From Teretinema sp942493045 (GTDB taxonomy: Bacteria; Spirochaetota; Spirochaetia; Treponematales; Treponemataceae), in assembly GCA_942493045.1 (NCBI GenBank), contig OW818665.1, positions 2,790,001 through 2,854,000 of the forward strand: a stretch of 64,000 bases of DNA, read 5' to 3'. Positions 41,906-50,354 of the stretch are shown here, in pieces. The first letter of the stretch is position 1. Each line of letters begins with the position of its first letter. Both the position numbers and the translations under genes were made by a program. The notes beneath the pieces were generated by a model. That model had not been told where the DNA came from and made no database searches. It saw nothing but the letters and a program-made list of their open reading frames with translations.

Positions 41906-42787
41906 GTGAATATCAGCAGTTTTCATACACATACGCATCTGTGCAAGCATGCTTCAGGTACGCCGCTCGATTACGTGAAGGTCGCCGCCGCGGAAGGCTG
42001 CTCGGCTTTGGGTATTTCCGATCATTGTCCCCTGCCGGATACAACCTGGTCCGGCAGCCGCATGTCCGTTGATCAGCTGCCTCTGTACATTCAACTGGTG
42101 GAGGAGGCCCGGCTGCGCTCTCCCTTTCCGGTTTACCGCGGCTTTGAGTGTGAATGGGCCGAAGGTTACCGGCCCTGGCTCCAGGATTTTCTGCGTGAGG
42201 AACTGGCCTCGGAATTTTTGGTGTACGGGCCGCATTGGGTGCCCGATAACGGCGAATACCATTATATTGCCGATGTCAGCGATCACCGGCTGTTACATCG
42301 GTATACGGATTTAACGGTGCAGGGAATCGGTACCGGGCTGTTTGACTTTATTGCCCATCCGGATCTGTTTCTGGCCGGATTTACCCATTTAAATGACGAG
42401 GTGCGCTCCTGCTGCCTGGCAATTATCGACGCCGCGGTGGCCATGCGTTTACCGATGGAAGTAAACGGGCTCGGTCTAAACCGCGCCCCTATTCGCGGCG
42501 ACCACGGTTACCGCTCACCCTATCCGGTGCGCGAGTTCTGGGAAATGGCCGCCGGACGCGGCGCTATCATCATTTTTAATGCCGACGCGCACCGCCCGCA
42601 GGACGTGTTGCTTCCGGCTGTGGCGGCCCGTGAGTTCGCGCGCTCCTGCGGTATCGAACCGCTGGATTCCGCGACGGCTTTGGGCTTTATCGCGCCACCG
42701 GATGCGCAGGTGATGGCACAGTCGGGACAGACGGCACAGACGGCACAGGCGGCTGCGCGAGCGGGAACGCAGCGGGATAAACCTTGA
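41906..42787 (+). CDS. PHP-domain phosphatase, HisJ/HisK (histidinol-phosphatase) type
   Basis: A 293-residue metal-dependent phosphoesterase. The metal-binding motifs are FHTHTHLCKHA, ISDHCPLP, the His in YGPHWVP, IAHPDLF and FNADAHRPQ, as in PHP histidinol phosphatases. The substrate could also be another small phosphate ester, as no his genes are nearby. The last 30 residues are a low-complexity tail (QSGQTAQTAQAA). The start is GTG 41906, chosen because it is 6 nt from the -10 box and the protein begins at the first HxH strand. Its stop overlaps the next start as TTGA. Confidence 0.85.
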   Translation: MNISSFHTHTHLCKHASGTPLDYVKVAAAEGCSALGISDHCPLPDTTWSGSRMSVDQLPLYIQLVEEARLRSPFPVYRGFECEWAEGYRPWLQDFLREELASEFLVYGPHWVPDNGEYHYIADVSDHRLLHRYTDLTVQGIGTGLFDFIAHPDLFLAGFTHLNDEVRSCCLAIIDAAVAMRLPMEVNGLGLNRAPIRGDHGYRSPYPVREFWEMAAGRGAIIIFNADAHRPQDVLLPAVAAREFARSCGIEPLDSATALGFIAPPDAQVMAQSGQTAQTAQAAARAGTQRDKP

Positions 42788-43623
42788 GCGGCTGTCCGTT
42801 TTGCCGGTCAGAGCGGCTGCATCCCCATGCCGGAGCGCTCTCGCCGGTGGAGGGCCGAAACGTGCGTTATTTCCGTTGTACTCAGTGCTCCTCCCTGCTA
42901 CAGCGGCCGCTTCCCGAACCCGGGCTGCTGGAGCGCTATTATGAATCTTATCTTGATATTAAAGCGGTTATGAATCCGGGCTATCTGGAGGGGGATACTT
43001 TTGCGGCCTTGTGTCGTGAACGCGACCTCACTTTTAAGGAAATCGGTTTTGACAGGCAGCGAATCCCGTCTTCCCGCAACGTGGAGCTGGGCTGCGCGAA
43101 CGGGCTATTCTTAAAATACCTGAAAGATAGTGGCAGCGCGCAGACGGTCGGTATCGATATTTCCGCCGCCCTGCTCGCGGCTATCAGGCTTCAGGATGTT
43201 ACCTTGATAAAGGGTTCCCTCGATGATCTGGCGGACGGGGCGGCGGATCATCTATTTATGTTTAATGTGCTGGAACACCTACCGGATGTGCGCTCGGCCT
43301 GTGTCTCGGCGGCACGGGTGCTTGCCCCAGGCGGGTATGCCGTTATTGAGGTGCCGCTGGCCGGTTTGCTCTCCTGCTGGCACGGACGGCGCTGGCGTTT
43401 TTTAATGGGCGATGAACACCTCAATATTCCGTCGAAGCGGGCTCTGGTAGGCTTGTGCCGGGAGCAGGGTCTGCGGCTGCGCGGTTTGACACGCTTCGGC
43501 AGCGGATACACCTCAGGTACGCTGAGCGCGCCATTAAAGCGAATCGCTGATTCTCTGGCTAAGCGTTGGGGTATCGGCGATCGGGGCTGTTTTCTGTTCC
43601 AGAAAGCCCCTGCCGGCAGTTAA
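42784..43623 (+). CDS. Class I SAM-dependent methyltransferase with N-terminal zinc ribbon
   Basis: A 279-residue protein. The first 40 residues hold two Cys pairs (CPFCRSE and CTQCSS) that form a rubredoxin-like ribbon. Residues 95-200 are a Methyltransf_12-type Rossmann domain with the SAM motif VELGCANGLFLKYL and LEHLPDV. This ribbon plus methyltransferase pattern is common in sugar or surface-glycan methyltransferases, but the substrate is unknown. It starts at TTG 42784, whose last bases overlap the upstream TGA (TTGA), implying translational coupling with the PHP gene. Confidence 0.82.
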   Translation: MSGCPFCRSERLHPHAGALSPVEGRNVRYFRCTQCSSLLQRPLPEPGLLERYYESYLDIKAVMNPGYLEGDTFAALCRERDLTFKEIGFDRQRIPSSRNVELGCANGLFLKYLKDSGSAQTVGIDISAALLAAIRLQDVTLIKGSLDDLADGAADHLFMFNVLEHLPDVRSACVSAARVLAPGGYAVIEVPLAGLLSCWHGRRWRFLMGDEHLNIPSKRALVGLCREQGLRLRGLTRFGSGYTSGTLSAPLKRIADSLAKRWGIGDRGCFLFQKAPAGS

Positions 43624-43653
43624 ATTTCCCCAACCTACCCAACAGCGCGCTGA

Positions 43654-44052
43654 TCAGAGCGGGATAAGACCGGAGAGCTCAAAGCCTGCCGGGAATCGGG
43701 AAGGTCGGCCGGTTTTATCCACGCACCCCCAGGAGACATCAGCCTCGGCGCAGAGTTCGCCATGCTGGTTCAGTATGCGCTGACGGAAGGTTCCGGAGAC
43801 CTTGCCGAGTTTGACCGGTTCAACCTCGATGGTGAGTTGGTCAAAAAGCTTTGCCGGCGCCTTGTACTGAATGTCTACCCGGGAAACAAACAGGAAAAAA
43901 CCGGCTTCGAGCAGGGCCGCGTAATCGAAGTTGATGGAGTTGAGAAACTCAATGCGCGCGTATTCCAGATAATTTAAATAAATGGCGTTGTTCACGTGGT
44001 TGTAGGCGTCCAGCTCATAGCTGCGGACGGTTAGCGTGGTACTGTACTTCAT
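43654..44052 (-). CDS. Acyl-CoA thioesterase, 4HBT (YbgC) type
   Basis: A hotdog-fold thioesterase of 132 residues. The catalytic Asp context ELDAYNHVNNAIYLNYLEYAR is typical of the YbgC/4-hydroxybenzoyl-CoA group. The open frame extends to 44352, but that part is antisense to the NUDIX gene. ATG 44052 is exactly 6 nt from a -10 box. It is divergent from the NUDIX gene, and the two share -35 bases. The acyl substrate is unknown. Confidence 0.9.
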   Translation of the reverse strand: MKYSTTLTVRSYELDAYNHVNNAIYLNYLEYARIEFLNSINFDYAALLEAGFFLFVSRVDIQYKAPAKLFDQLTIEVEPVKLGKVSGTFRQRILNQHGELCAEADVSWGCVDKTGRPSRFPAGFELSGLIPL

Positions 44053-44058
44053 TGGAGC

Positions 44059-44087
44059 AGGATACACATCTTGCGGATTTTTGACAA
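44059..44087 (-). promoter_or_regulatory. Leaderless-type promoter of the thioesterase gene
   Basis: On the minus strand, TTGTCA (44087-44082), 17-bp spacer, TATCCT (44064-44059), then exactly 6 nt to ATG 44052. Confidence 0.68.
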
Positions 44088-44109
44088 TCTGAGAAACGCC
44101 GCCTATACT
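44081..44109 (+). promoter_or_regulatory. Leaderless-type promoter of the NUDIX gene
   Basis: Perfect TTGACA (44081-44086), 17-bp spacer, TATACT (44104-44109), then exactly 6 nt to ATG 44116. The -35 hexamer shares five bases with the divergent promoter. Confidence 0.8.
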
Positions 44110-44115
44110 CCAAGT

Positions 44116-44526
44116 ATGATCGATGTCGCAGCCGCTGTAATTGAGAACCGTGAAGGCCGTATTCTCATCGCCCGCCGTAAGGCAGAAATAACGCTCGGCG
44201 GATACTGGGAATTCCCCGGCGGAAAGATTGAAAGCGGTGAAAGCCCGGCGGCCTGCGTGGCCCGCGAACTCCACGAGGAAATGGATGTGCATATTGAAGC
44301 TGGTGATATTCTGTGCGAGACCACTTATGACTATGGGGATAGGGTGGTGCACTTAATCGCCGTGCGCGCCATTTTGCTCGGCGGCCATATCCGCCTGCAT
44401 GACCATGATGACATTCGCTGGGTTACCGTTCTGGAAATGCCGGATTATCTTTTTGCTCCGGCTGATGAAGCGGTGGTAGAGAAGCTGCAGGAGAAAAAGT
44501 TGCATCCGGTTCACCATAAACCCTGA
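44116..44526 (+). CDS. NUDIX hydrolase, MutT-like
   Basis: A 136-residue pyrophosphohydrolase with a complete NUDIX box: GGKIESGES followed by RELHEEMDV. The size and WEFPGGK context fit MutT-type 8-oxo-dGTP diphosphatases, which clean the nucleotide pool, although other nucleoside substrates are possible. The start is ATG 44116, at the predicted transcription start. The frame upstream to 44071 covers the promoter and is rejected. The C-terminus is His- and Lys-rich (KLHPVHHKP). Confidence 0.92.
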   Translation: MIDVAAAVIENREGRILIARRKAEITLGGYWEFPGGKIESGESPAACVARELHEEMDVHIEAGDILCETTYDYGDRVVHLIAVRAILLGGHIRLHDHDDIRWVTVLEMPDYLFAPADEAVVEKLQEKKLHPVHHKP

Positions 44527-44545
44527 TGCGTCGAGGAACGCTCGG

Positions 44546-46960
44546 TTATAAAACGGAATCGACCAGGGATTTGAATTCGGTATCGATGGATTCTCCGGTT
44601 TGAGTGCCGCTGATCAGATAGAGGCCGTCCTCTGAAACGATAACATCGCTGCCGCCTGGATTTTCAGCGTTGCTTTCCAAAAGATCGCCCGGTTCATCTT
44701 CTCCGATCACTTCAAGGTTTTCAGCAGCCGCGCTTTCGGGATAGTGTCCCCATTTTGCCGAGCATAGCGAGAATAGCACAGAATCGATGTAGTTCACGGT
44801 TGTCGCGTCCTCCCCGTCTAAACTGCCGTCCAAGAAGGAGAAGTCCGGCCCGGTGATATTCATCGGGTCATCGTTGGCCGTGGCTGCTGCGATGTCCAGT
44901 ACGAAGGGTTCGGTCCTGCCGTCCAGATGGGGCGTTTCTTCAAAATTATATATCAGTACCTGATCCGGCAGCACTTCCGCGACGAATTTTTCAAACTCCG
45001 CGTCCGTGGCTTCCTCGAGCGTGTCCAGTTCCCATTCTCCGTCCAGGTATTCGACTTCTTCAGGTTCGGCGTCAGCTGTCGGGCTTTCGTCCATATCAGG
45101 GGAAATTTCCAATGGGTAAGGTTGAACCGTTATATCAGTGTCTCTGGTCTCCGTGGTCTCGGTTGAAGAGGCGCGCGCGTGATGATTCCCGATTATCAGG
45201 GTTGGAATTTCAGTCAGGTCAAAGTGTGGTCTGTCGCCCCGGGGTTCGTCCGGCTTTGGAGATGGCGGTTCGCGGCGTGATTCCGGCTCGGCAGATTCCG
45301 TTTCTTCAGTTTCTGCGAGTTCATCGAGTTCAACGAGCTCATCGAGTTCCTCGAGCGTTTCGACTTCTTCGGCTTCTTCAATTTCTTCGACCGCTTCGAC
45401 TTCTTCAGCGCTTCCGCTTTCAGTTTCTTCAAGGACCTCTTCCGTTTCGTCAAACTCCTCCAGAACCTCTTCGATTTCTTCGGCGGGGGAGGCGTCATCA
45501 AGGTCTTCGAGTTCTTCTACGGCCTCACCCTGATCGGACAAAGCCATTGCGGCGGCCTCTGGCGCTGTAACGCGGGACCCGGTTTTTTGAATCGAAGCCG
45601 TCGCCGTGGAGACGGCTTGGGCGCTTTGAGGAAGCAGACCGGGCGCGGGAGCAGTCTGAATCACGCTGCTGCGGATGACCTGCTCCAAAAGGGCTTTCAG
45701 TTCGTCGGTACCCGGCAGGGCTGACTGCTTCTGTTTTTGTTTACCGAGGGCTGAAAGAATTTCTTCCCAGCTGCGGTCCAGCAGACTGTCGATTTCCGAT
45801 CCGAATTTTTTATTGAGCCGCCGCCCGAAGCTTTTTTTCAGTTCGCGGTTAATATCATGTTTACGCGCCGATACTGTGTTTTGGATTTCTTCCCAGTCGA
45901 TTTCCTGATTCTGGGACAGAAAATCCTGAACTAACTGATACTGGAATCGGCGCAAACGGCTGCGGATGACCACCAGGTCATCCTGCTTGAGATTGAAGAG
46001 TAAAAAAAGCACCAGAAAAATGGTGATAAAACTGATACCTAAAAACAGGATTTTTACTTTGGCTGGAAAGGTAAAAAGATCATCGCGCACCAGCTGACCG
46101 GTGAGTCCGAAGCGGGCCGCGGTGCTGGTAATCAATACCCAGTCGCCGCCTTCGGCATTGACTACGCGTTCCGTTGAATATATTCCGGAGCTCCATTTAT
46201 CGTTTACCGCGGCGGTCAGTATTTCCTTTCCGGTTGCCGGAAGTCCGGTGATGGTGCCATGTACCGGAGAGTCCGGATTGCCGATTACGCGCAGGTCATC
46301 GGTGATTTTAAACAGGTTGGAGGCCACCAGCTGGCGGGTAGCGCCGCGGGCTGAAACATAGAAAATGGCCGTGCCGCGGTAGGTGCCGTAGGAGTCGGTA
46401 AAGGGAAAGGAATAGAGGAAGCGGTCGGCGTCGGCATGGAAAAGTACCCGCGGCTCCTGGTTTTCGACGCTTTCAATCTGGATGACGGGTAAGTCTTCCG
46501 GATTCTTCCCGTAATGCTGCCAGGAGATGAAATTCTGATCCTGCTTGAGGATGTCCTCTTTCCAGGTGCTGAAATGCAGGCGGCGGGTCAGGCGCTCTTC
46601 TGTCGTTCCGGTACCGGCGTCGATGATGCGGATGCCGGAGAGTCCCGGTATTTCTGAAAGCAGCTTTCCGGCCAGATCGGCCCGCTCCACGATGTCCTCC
46701 CTGGCCTGGGTCGGCAGCAGGGTGCGTCGGACAGCGTCGGCAGTAACAAATTCTGAAAAACGCGTAATATTGACCGTGTGAAAGCGGTCTGTCTCCAAGG
46801 CTATGGTATCCAGATTGGATTGCAGGGAACTGATTATCGAATTTTGATAAAAACGAGTCTCTATTAAAGAAAACAAGCCGCCATAGGCCCAGAAAACGAG
46901 ACCGGCAAAGAGAAGTAATGTGATAAACAGACTAATGGCAACTTTTGGTGCTGTGCGCAC
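44546..46960 (-). CDS. Large sensor-like membrane protein with extremely acidic cytoplasmic region
   Basis: An 804-residue protein. A transmembrane helix near the N-terminus (about 8-28) and another at about 310-335 enclose an extracytoplasmic domain of 280 residues that resembles a Cache-type sensor. The cytoplasmic part starts with a coiled segment (about 340-420). It continues with a Glu- and Asp-rich low-complexity stretch (about 480-570; runs such as EEIEEVLEEFDETEEVLEE) and ends in another acidic domain. No kinase, methyl-accepting or cyclase domain is seen. The start is GTG 46960 after GAGGAGGG. Confidence 0.82.
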   Translation of the reverse strand: MRTAPKVAISLFITLLLFAGLVFWAYGGLFSLIETRFYQNSIISSLQSNLDTIALETDRFHTVNITRFSEFVTADAVRRTLLPTQAREDIVERADLAGKLLSEIPGLSGIRIIDAGTGTTEERLTRRLHFSTWKEDILKQDQNFISWQHYGKNPEDLPVIQIESVENQEPRVLFHADADRFLYSFPFTDSYGTYRGTAIFYVSARGATRQLVASNLFKITDDLRVIGNPDSPVHGTITGLPATGKEILTAAVNDKWSSGIYSTERVVNAEGGDWVLITSTAARFGLTGQLVRDDLFTFPAKVKILFLGISFITIFLVLFLLFNLKQDDLVVIRSRLRRFQYQLVQDFLSQNQEIDWEEIQNTVSARKHDINRELKKSFGRRLNKKFGSEIDSLLDRSWEEILSALGKQKQKQSALPGTDELKALLEQVIRSSVIQTAPAPGLLPQSAQAVSTATASIQKTGSRVTAPEAAAMALSDQGEAVEELEDLDDASPAEEIEEVLEEFDETEEVLEETESGSAEEVEAVEEIEEAEEVETLEELDELVELDELAETEETESAEPESRREPPSPKPDEPRGDRPHFDLTEIPTLIIGNHHARASSTETTETRDTDITVQPYPLEISPDMDESPTADAEPEEVEYLDGEWELDTLEEATDAEFEKFVAEVLPDQVLIYNFEETPHLDGRTEPFVLDIAAATANDDPMNITGPDFSFLDGSLDGEDATTVNYIDSVLFSLCSAKWGHYPESAAAENLEVIGEDEPGDLLESNAENPGGSDVIVSEDGLYLISGTQTGESIDTEFKSLVDSVL

Positions 46961-47063
46961 AATCCCTCCTCTTTTTAGATAGACGTCTCTAAAGATTATC
47001 GGACAGTGGTGCCTAAAGTATACGAAAACTTACGGTAAACTACCAATTATTCCTGGTATTGTG

Positions 47064-47069
47064 TATAGT
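47064..47069 (+). promoter_or_regulatory. -10 box of hflX
   Basis: TATAGT, 9 nt before ATG 47079. No convincing -35 is seen. The mRNA leader would be only a few nt. Confidence 0.4.
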
Positions 47070-47078
47070 GGATCAAGA

Positions 47079-48350
47079 ATGATAGAACTTGAACAAGAGG
47101 CCTTACGGCCCGTACGGGTCCTGCTGGTAGGCAAGAATACCGATCGCCGGATTCCCGATGAACACGCTCTGGATGAGCTTTCCAGCCTGGTAAGAACCGC
47201 CGCCATGGATGTCGCCGCTACTTTGGTATTGCACCGCTGGGAACCCGCGCCCAGATACGGTATGGGTAGCGGAAAGGCCGCTGAAATCACCGCCCTGGCC
47301 AAAGAAAATGAGGCAGATCAAATTGTATTTGATTTTGAGATCACCCCGAGCCAGCAACGCAACTGGGAGGAACTCTCCGACCTGCCCTGCCTGGACCGTC
47401 AGGAGATTATCATCCGGATTTTCGCCTCGCGGGCCCATACCCGGGAGGCTTCGCTGCAGATTGAGCTGGCCCAGCTGGAATACTCGCTACCGCGGCTGTC
47501 CCATACTTACGACGCCCTTTCCCGTCAGCGCGGCGGACGCTTCGGCACGAAGGGTTCCGGCGAAACTCAACTGGAACTTGACCGGCGGACCATTGCCGCC
47601 CGCATTGCCACCATCCGCAAGGACCTGATCCAGGTGCGCAAGGAAAGGGCTACCCAGCGTAAGCGCCGGGAACGCACTCCGGTTCCTTCCTGCGCGATTG
47701 TCGGTTATACCAATGCCGGCAAGTCCAGCCTGCTTAACGCTCTGACCGGCGCCGGAGTGCTGGCCGAGGATAAACTTTTCGCTACCCTGGATCCGACAAC
47801 CCGCCGTTTTTCTTTGGCTAGCGGCCGGGCGGTACTGCTGACCGATACGGTTGGTTTTATCCGGAATCTTCCCCATAACCTGGTGGAGGCCTTTCATTCA
47901 ACCCTGGAAGAAGCGGCTTTTGCCGACGCGGTGATCATCGTGCTGGATGCCTCAGATCCCGAGATTGTCAGTCAATTGGAAACGACCCGCTCGGTACTCG
48001 CCGAAATCGGCGCTTCCGCCTGCCCTGAACTGATGGTGCTGAACAAGATTGATCAACTGGATCAGTTTACCCGCGCGCGTTTGAGCGCCCAGTACCCTGA
48101 GGCGCTGTGCGTCAGCGCCTTGACGGGAGAGGGTCTGCCGCAATGTGTGGAGCGCATGGACAGCCTGTTCGCCGGCGCTGAGACCTGTTACCGCGTACCG
48201 GCGGCGCGTTCAGACCTGCTGGCCTATGCCCATCGGGACGGCACTGTAATCACACTGAATTATGAGGATGACAGCGTTTTACTGCGCGCCCGGACAGAGG
48301 GCCGGCTGGCGGCCATGCTGAAGGAATTTGAAACCGATGAAGTTTTTTAG
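47079..48350 (+). CDS. hflX: Ribosome-associated GTPase HflX
   Basis: A 423-residue GTPase that splits stalled or stressed ribosomes. The N-terminal HflX domain includes the glycine-rich PAPRYGMGSGKAAEI and the linker QRGGRFGTKGSGETQLE. The G domain has VGYTNAGKSSLLNAL (G1), DPTTRRF (G2), LTDTVGFIRNLP (G3) and NKID (G4). ATG 47079 is preferred to GTG 47061 because of the nearby -10 box. It overlaps the next gene by 14 nt. Confidence 0.96.
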   Translation: MIELEQEALRPVRVLLVGKNTDRRIPDEHALDELSSLVRTAAMDVAATLVLHRWEPAPRYGMGSGKAAEITALAKENEADQIVFDFEITPSQQRNWEELSDLPCLDRQEIIIRIFASRAHTREASLQIELAQLEYSLPRLSHTYDALSRQRGGRFGTKGSGETQLELDRRTIAARIATIRKDLIQVRKERATQRKRRERTPVPSCAIVGYTNAGKSSLLNALTGAGVLAEDKLFATLDPTTRRFSLASGRAVLLTDTVGFIRNLPHNLVEAFHSTLEEAAFADAVIIVLDASDPEIVSQLETTRSVLAEIGASACPELMVLNKIDQLDQFTRARLSAQYPEALCVSALTGEGLPQCVERMDSLFAGAETCYRVPAARSDLLAYAHRDGTVITLNYEDDSVLLRARTEGRLAAMLKEFETDEVF

Positions 48351-48846
48351 TTTTTTTCAGCCGAAAAAGCGGGGCAGCGGCTCTGACTGGACCATCGTCT
48401 TCCTGTTGACGGTTGCCGCGGCCATTGTGTTTATTATAATTCTGGGTACGTTGTGGGCTTTCGCTTCCGGGAGGGCGCGGCCGGGAAGTACTGCCGCCGC
48501 CACTGTGTCTGAATCTCAGGAAGACAGTCTTCCCGGCTCGACCGCCCTGTTCTCGGACATCGGAATTCTCCGGGCGGCAACCGCGGACAAGCCGCCCTAC
48601 ACGGTAGTGCTTTCGCCTTATCTGTTGTATCCGGCGGGAGATCTGGCCTTCCGGGAAGAGCTGGTGCAAAAAAAACAGGCTATGCGCGCTGCCGTTCTAG
48701 CCTGGTTCGCGGCCCGCAAAGCTGAGTCTCTGGAGCGCACGGCTGAGGAAGAGGTAAAGGCCGCTTTGCTAGACGAAATCAACAAGCTCTTGGTTCTCGG
48801 AAAAATAGAAAAATTATTTATGGAAGATTTTTTGATTTTACGTTGA
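48337..48846 (+). CDS. FliL-like membrane protein
   Basis: A 169-residue single-pass protein. A short basic N-terminus is followed by a transmembrane helix (about 19-42), and the periplasmic part ends in a FliL-type domain (YTVVLSPYLLYPAG ... LLVLGKIEKLFMEDFLIL). FliL proteins tune flagellar stator function. This copy is outside a flagellar operon and next to hflX, so it is probably a paralogue of the operon FliL. ATG 48337 lies inside the end of hflX; a TTG three codons upstream is possible. Confidence 0.75.
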   Translation: MKFFSFFQPKKRGSGSDWTIVFLLTVAAAIVFIIILGTLWAFASGRARPGSTAAATVSESQEDSLPGSTALFSDIGILRAATADKPPYTVVLSPYLLYPAGDLAFREELVQKKQAMRAAVLAWFAARKAESLERTAEEEVKAALLDEINKLLVLGKIEKLFMEDFLILR

Positions 48847-48915
48847 CAATTCATCCGCTCTGCAACCGCGGCCGGAGATAAGCTGTCTATGTAAGATGTA
48901 AGGAGGATTTGTGTG

Positions 48916-49269
48916 ATGGATTGGATTACTTCCCAGACATCCCCGACAGCCCAGGTCATTGTGGCTGTAATACCGATTGTCGGCATCGTAATGGGTTCGG
49001 TTCTGGTGTTCTTTTATCTGCTGTGGCGGCATCGCCAGATTGTACGTCAAATTCAGGCCGGTTTGTACAAGAAACCGCAATTTGATATTCCGGTTTTCAG
49101 CCTGATGGCCGGCTTTCTGCTTTCCGGAACGGGCTTGGTTCTTTCGGTATTGTTTCTTTTGATAGAAGGCGTGAGCTACGCCCTGCTGGGCGGGTTGATT
49201 CCTTTTACGCTTGGACTCGGTTTGTTGGGGTTTTATTTTACAGCCGGCCGGTTTCTTCCTAAATCTTGA
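48916..49269 (+). CDS. Small membrane protein, first gene of the sigma operon
   Basis: A 117-residue protein with three hydrophobic helices (about 13-37, 63-85 and 90-110) and a basic loop (LLWRHRQIVRQIQ). The layout resembles the DUF6249-type proteins found beside ECF sigma factors. AGGAGG at 48901 is 9 nt before ATG 48916. Its stop overlaps the sigma-factor start as TTGA, so translation is coupled. It may take part in signal relay to the sigma/anti-sigma pair, inferred from position only. Confidence 0.75.
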   Translation: MDWITSQTSPTAQVIVAVIPIVGIVMGSVLVFFYLLWRHRQIVRQIQAGLYKKPQFDIPVFSLMAGFLLSGTGLVLSVLFLLIEGVSYALLGGLIPFTLGLGLLGFYFTAGRFLPKS

Positions 49270-49871
49270 TTAACCTGGAAGATCCGGCATACTCCAAAAA
49301 AACCACCAGTTCCAGCGACGCTGATTTGATTAAGCTGGTATTACGCGGAGAGTCCAGCGCTTTCGGGGTGCTGGCCCTGCGTTATAAAAAACGCCTGATG
49401 GCCCTAGGGGTCAGCTTCTTTCATAATATTGATGACGCGGAAGACTTTGTTCAGGATGTACTGGTTAAACTGTACATTTCCCTTTCCGGTTTCCGCGGCG
49501 ATTCTCAATTCAGCACCTGGTTGATGCGCGTCGCCTATAATACCGCGATTAATTCGGTGAAACGGAAGAAAGAATATACCGGTTTGGCGGATGACTTTGA
49601 TCTTCCGGATACCGATGATGGACCGGAGGATCGGCATCTCAAGAAGCTGTCAATTGCCGCCATTCGGGATGCCCTCGGGGAATTGCCGGACCGCTACCGG
49701 ATCTGCATTGACATGTATTTTTTTTATGACATGCCCTATGCGGAGATCGCTGAAGTGACCGGTCTGCCGGTCAATACCATCAAATCACATGTGTTTCGGG
49801 CCAAAAATATGCTGCGGAACACTCTCTCTGACGAGGTTTCCGAAATACAGGCAGCCGGGAGGAAAACATGA
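49266..49871 (+). CDS. ECF-type RNA polymerase sigma factor
   Basis: A 201-residue sigma-70 family protein. Region 2 (about 35-105) has ALRYKKRLMALG and DDAEDFVQDVLVKLY, and region 4 (about 130-185) has LPDRYRICIDMYFFYDMPYAEIAEV with the helix-turn-helix TGLPVNTIKSHVFRA. No region 3 is seen, hence ECF type. It starts at TTG 49266, overlapping the upstream stop (TTGA), and is followed with an ATGA overlap by a zinc-finger anti-sigma gene. The target promoters are unknown. Confidence 0.93.
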   Translation: MINLEDPAYSKKTTSSSDADLIKLVLRGESSAFGVLALRYKKRLMALGVSFFHNIDDAEDFVQDVLVKLYISLSGFRGDSQFSTWLMRVAYNTAINSVKRKKEYTGLADDFDLPDTDDGPEDRHLKKLSIAAIRDALGELPDRYRICIDMYFFYDMPYAEIAEVTGLPVNTIKSHVFRAKNMLRNTLSDEVSEIQAAGRKT

Positions 49872-50350
49872 ACTGCGCTAAAACTATGGATGGCTATCTC
49901 GCGCTCGATAAAAACGAACAGGTGCCTTTGGCTATAACCCTGCATTTATTAGTGTGCCGTTCCTGTCGCACCGCGGTCCGGCGGATGACCTTGGCGGAAG
50001 ATATGCTGTCGGCCGGTTTGCGCCCGGAAGAGCGCGGCGGTTCGGACGAGCTGATTAACCAGTCGCTTGCCGGAATTCTGGCCAGCGGATTGGCCTATCC
50101 CCGGCTCTACCCCCGGGAATATCCGGTATCCATGAAAAAATGGGTGGTGGCCGGTATCTGCCTGTTGTCCAGTTTTGTGTTTATTCCGTTAAGTTCGGCG
50201 GGATTATGGTCGCGTAACGTGCTGGGCCCGGCCTTTGTGATCCCTTTATATCTGCTGATCGGAATTGCAGTAACCGCTTATTGCGGTTTGTTTATCGGCA
50301 CGAATATAGATTTTTTCGTCAAGAAATTCGGTCTGCATAAAAGCCTGTGA
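49868..50350 (+). CDS. Membrane anti-sigma factor with zinc-binding domain
   Basis: A 160-residue protein. The N-terminal domain has the anti-sigma zinc motif His-x3-Cys-x2-Cys in LHLLVCRSC (about residues 26-34) and an earlier Cys. Two or three transmembrane helices follow (about 90-150). It probably holds the upstream ECF sigma factor at the membrane until a signal arrives. The start codon overlaps the sigma stop as ATGA, a classic sigma/anti-sigma arrangement. It converges on the M23 gene with a 4-nt gap. Confidence 0.88.
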   Translation: MNCAKTMDGYLALDKNEQVPLAITLHLLVCRSCRTAVRRMTLAEDMLSAGLRPEERGGSDELINQSLAGILASGLAYPRLYPREYPVSMKKWVVAGICLLSSFVFIPLSSAGLWSRNVLGPAFVIPLYLLIGIAVTAYCGLFIGTNIDFFVKKFGLHKSL

Positions 50351-50354
50351 ACGA

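Noticed and set aside
43700..43715. DnaA-box-like TTATCCACG
   Set aside because: Inside the thioesterase coding region and one base from consensus; isolated, so a chance match.
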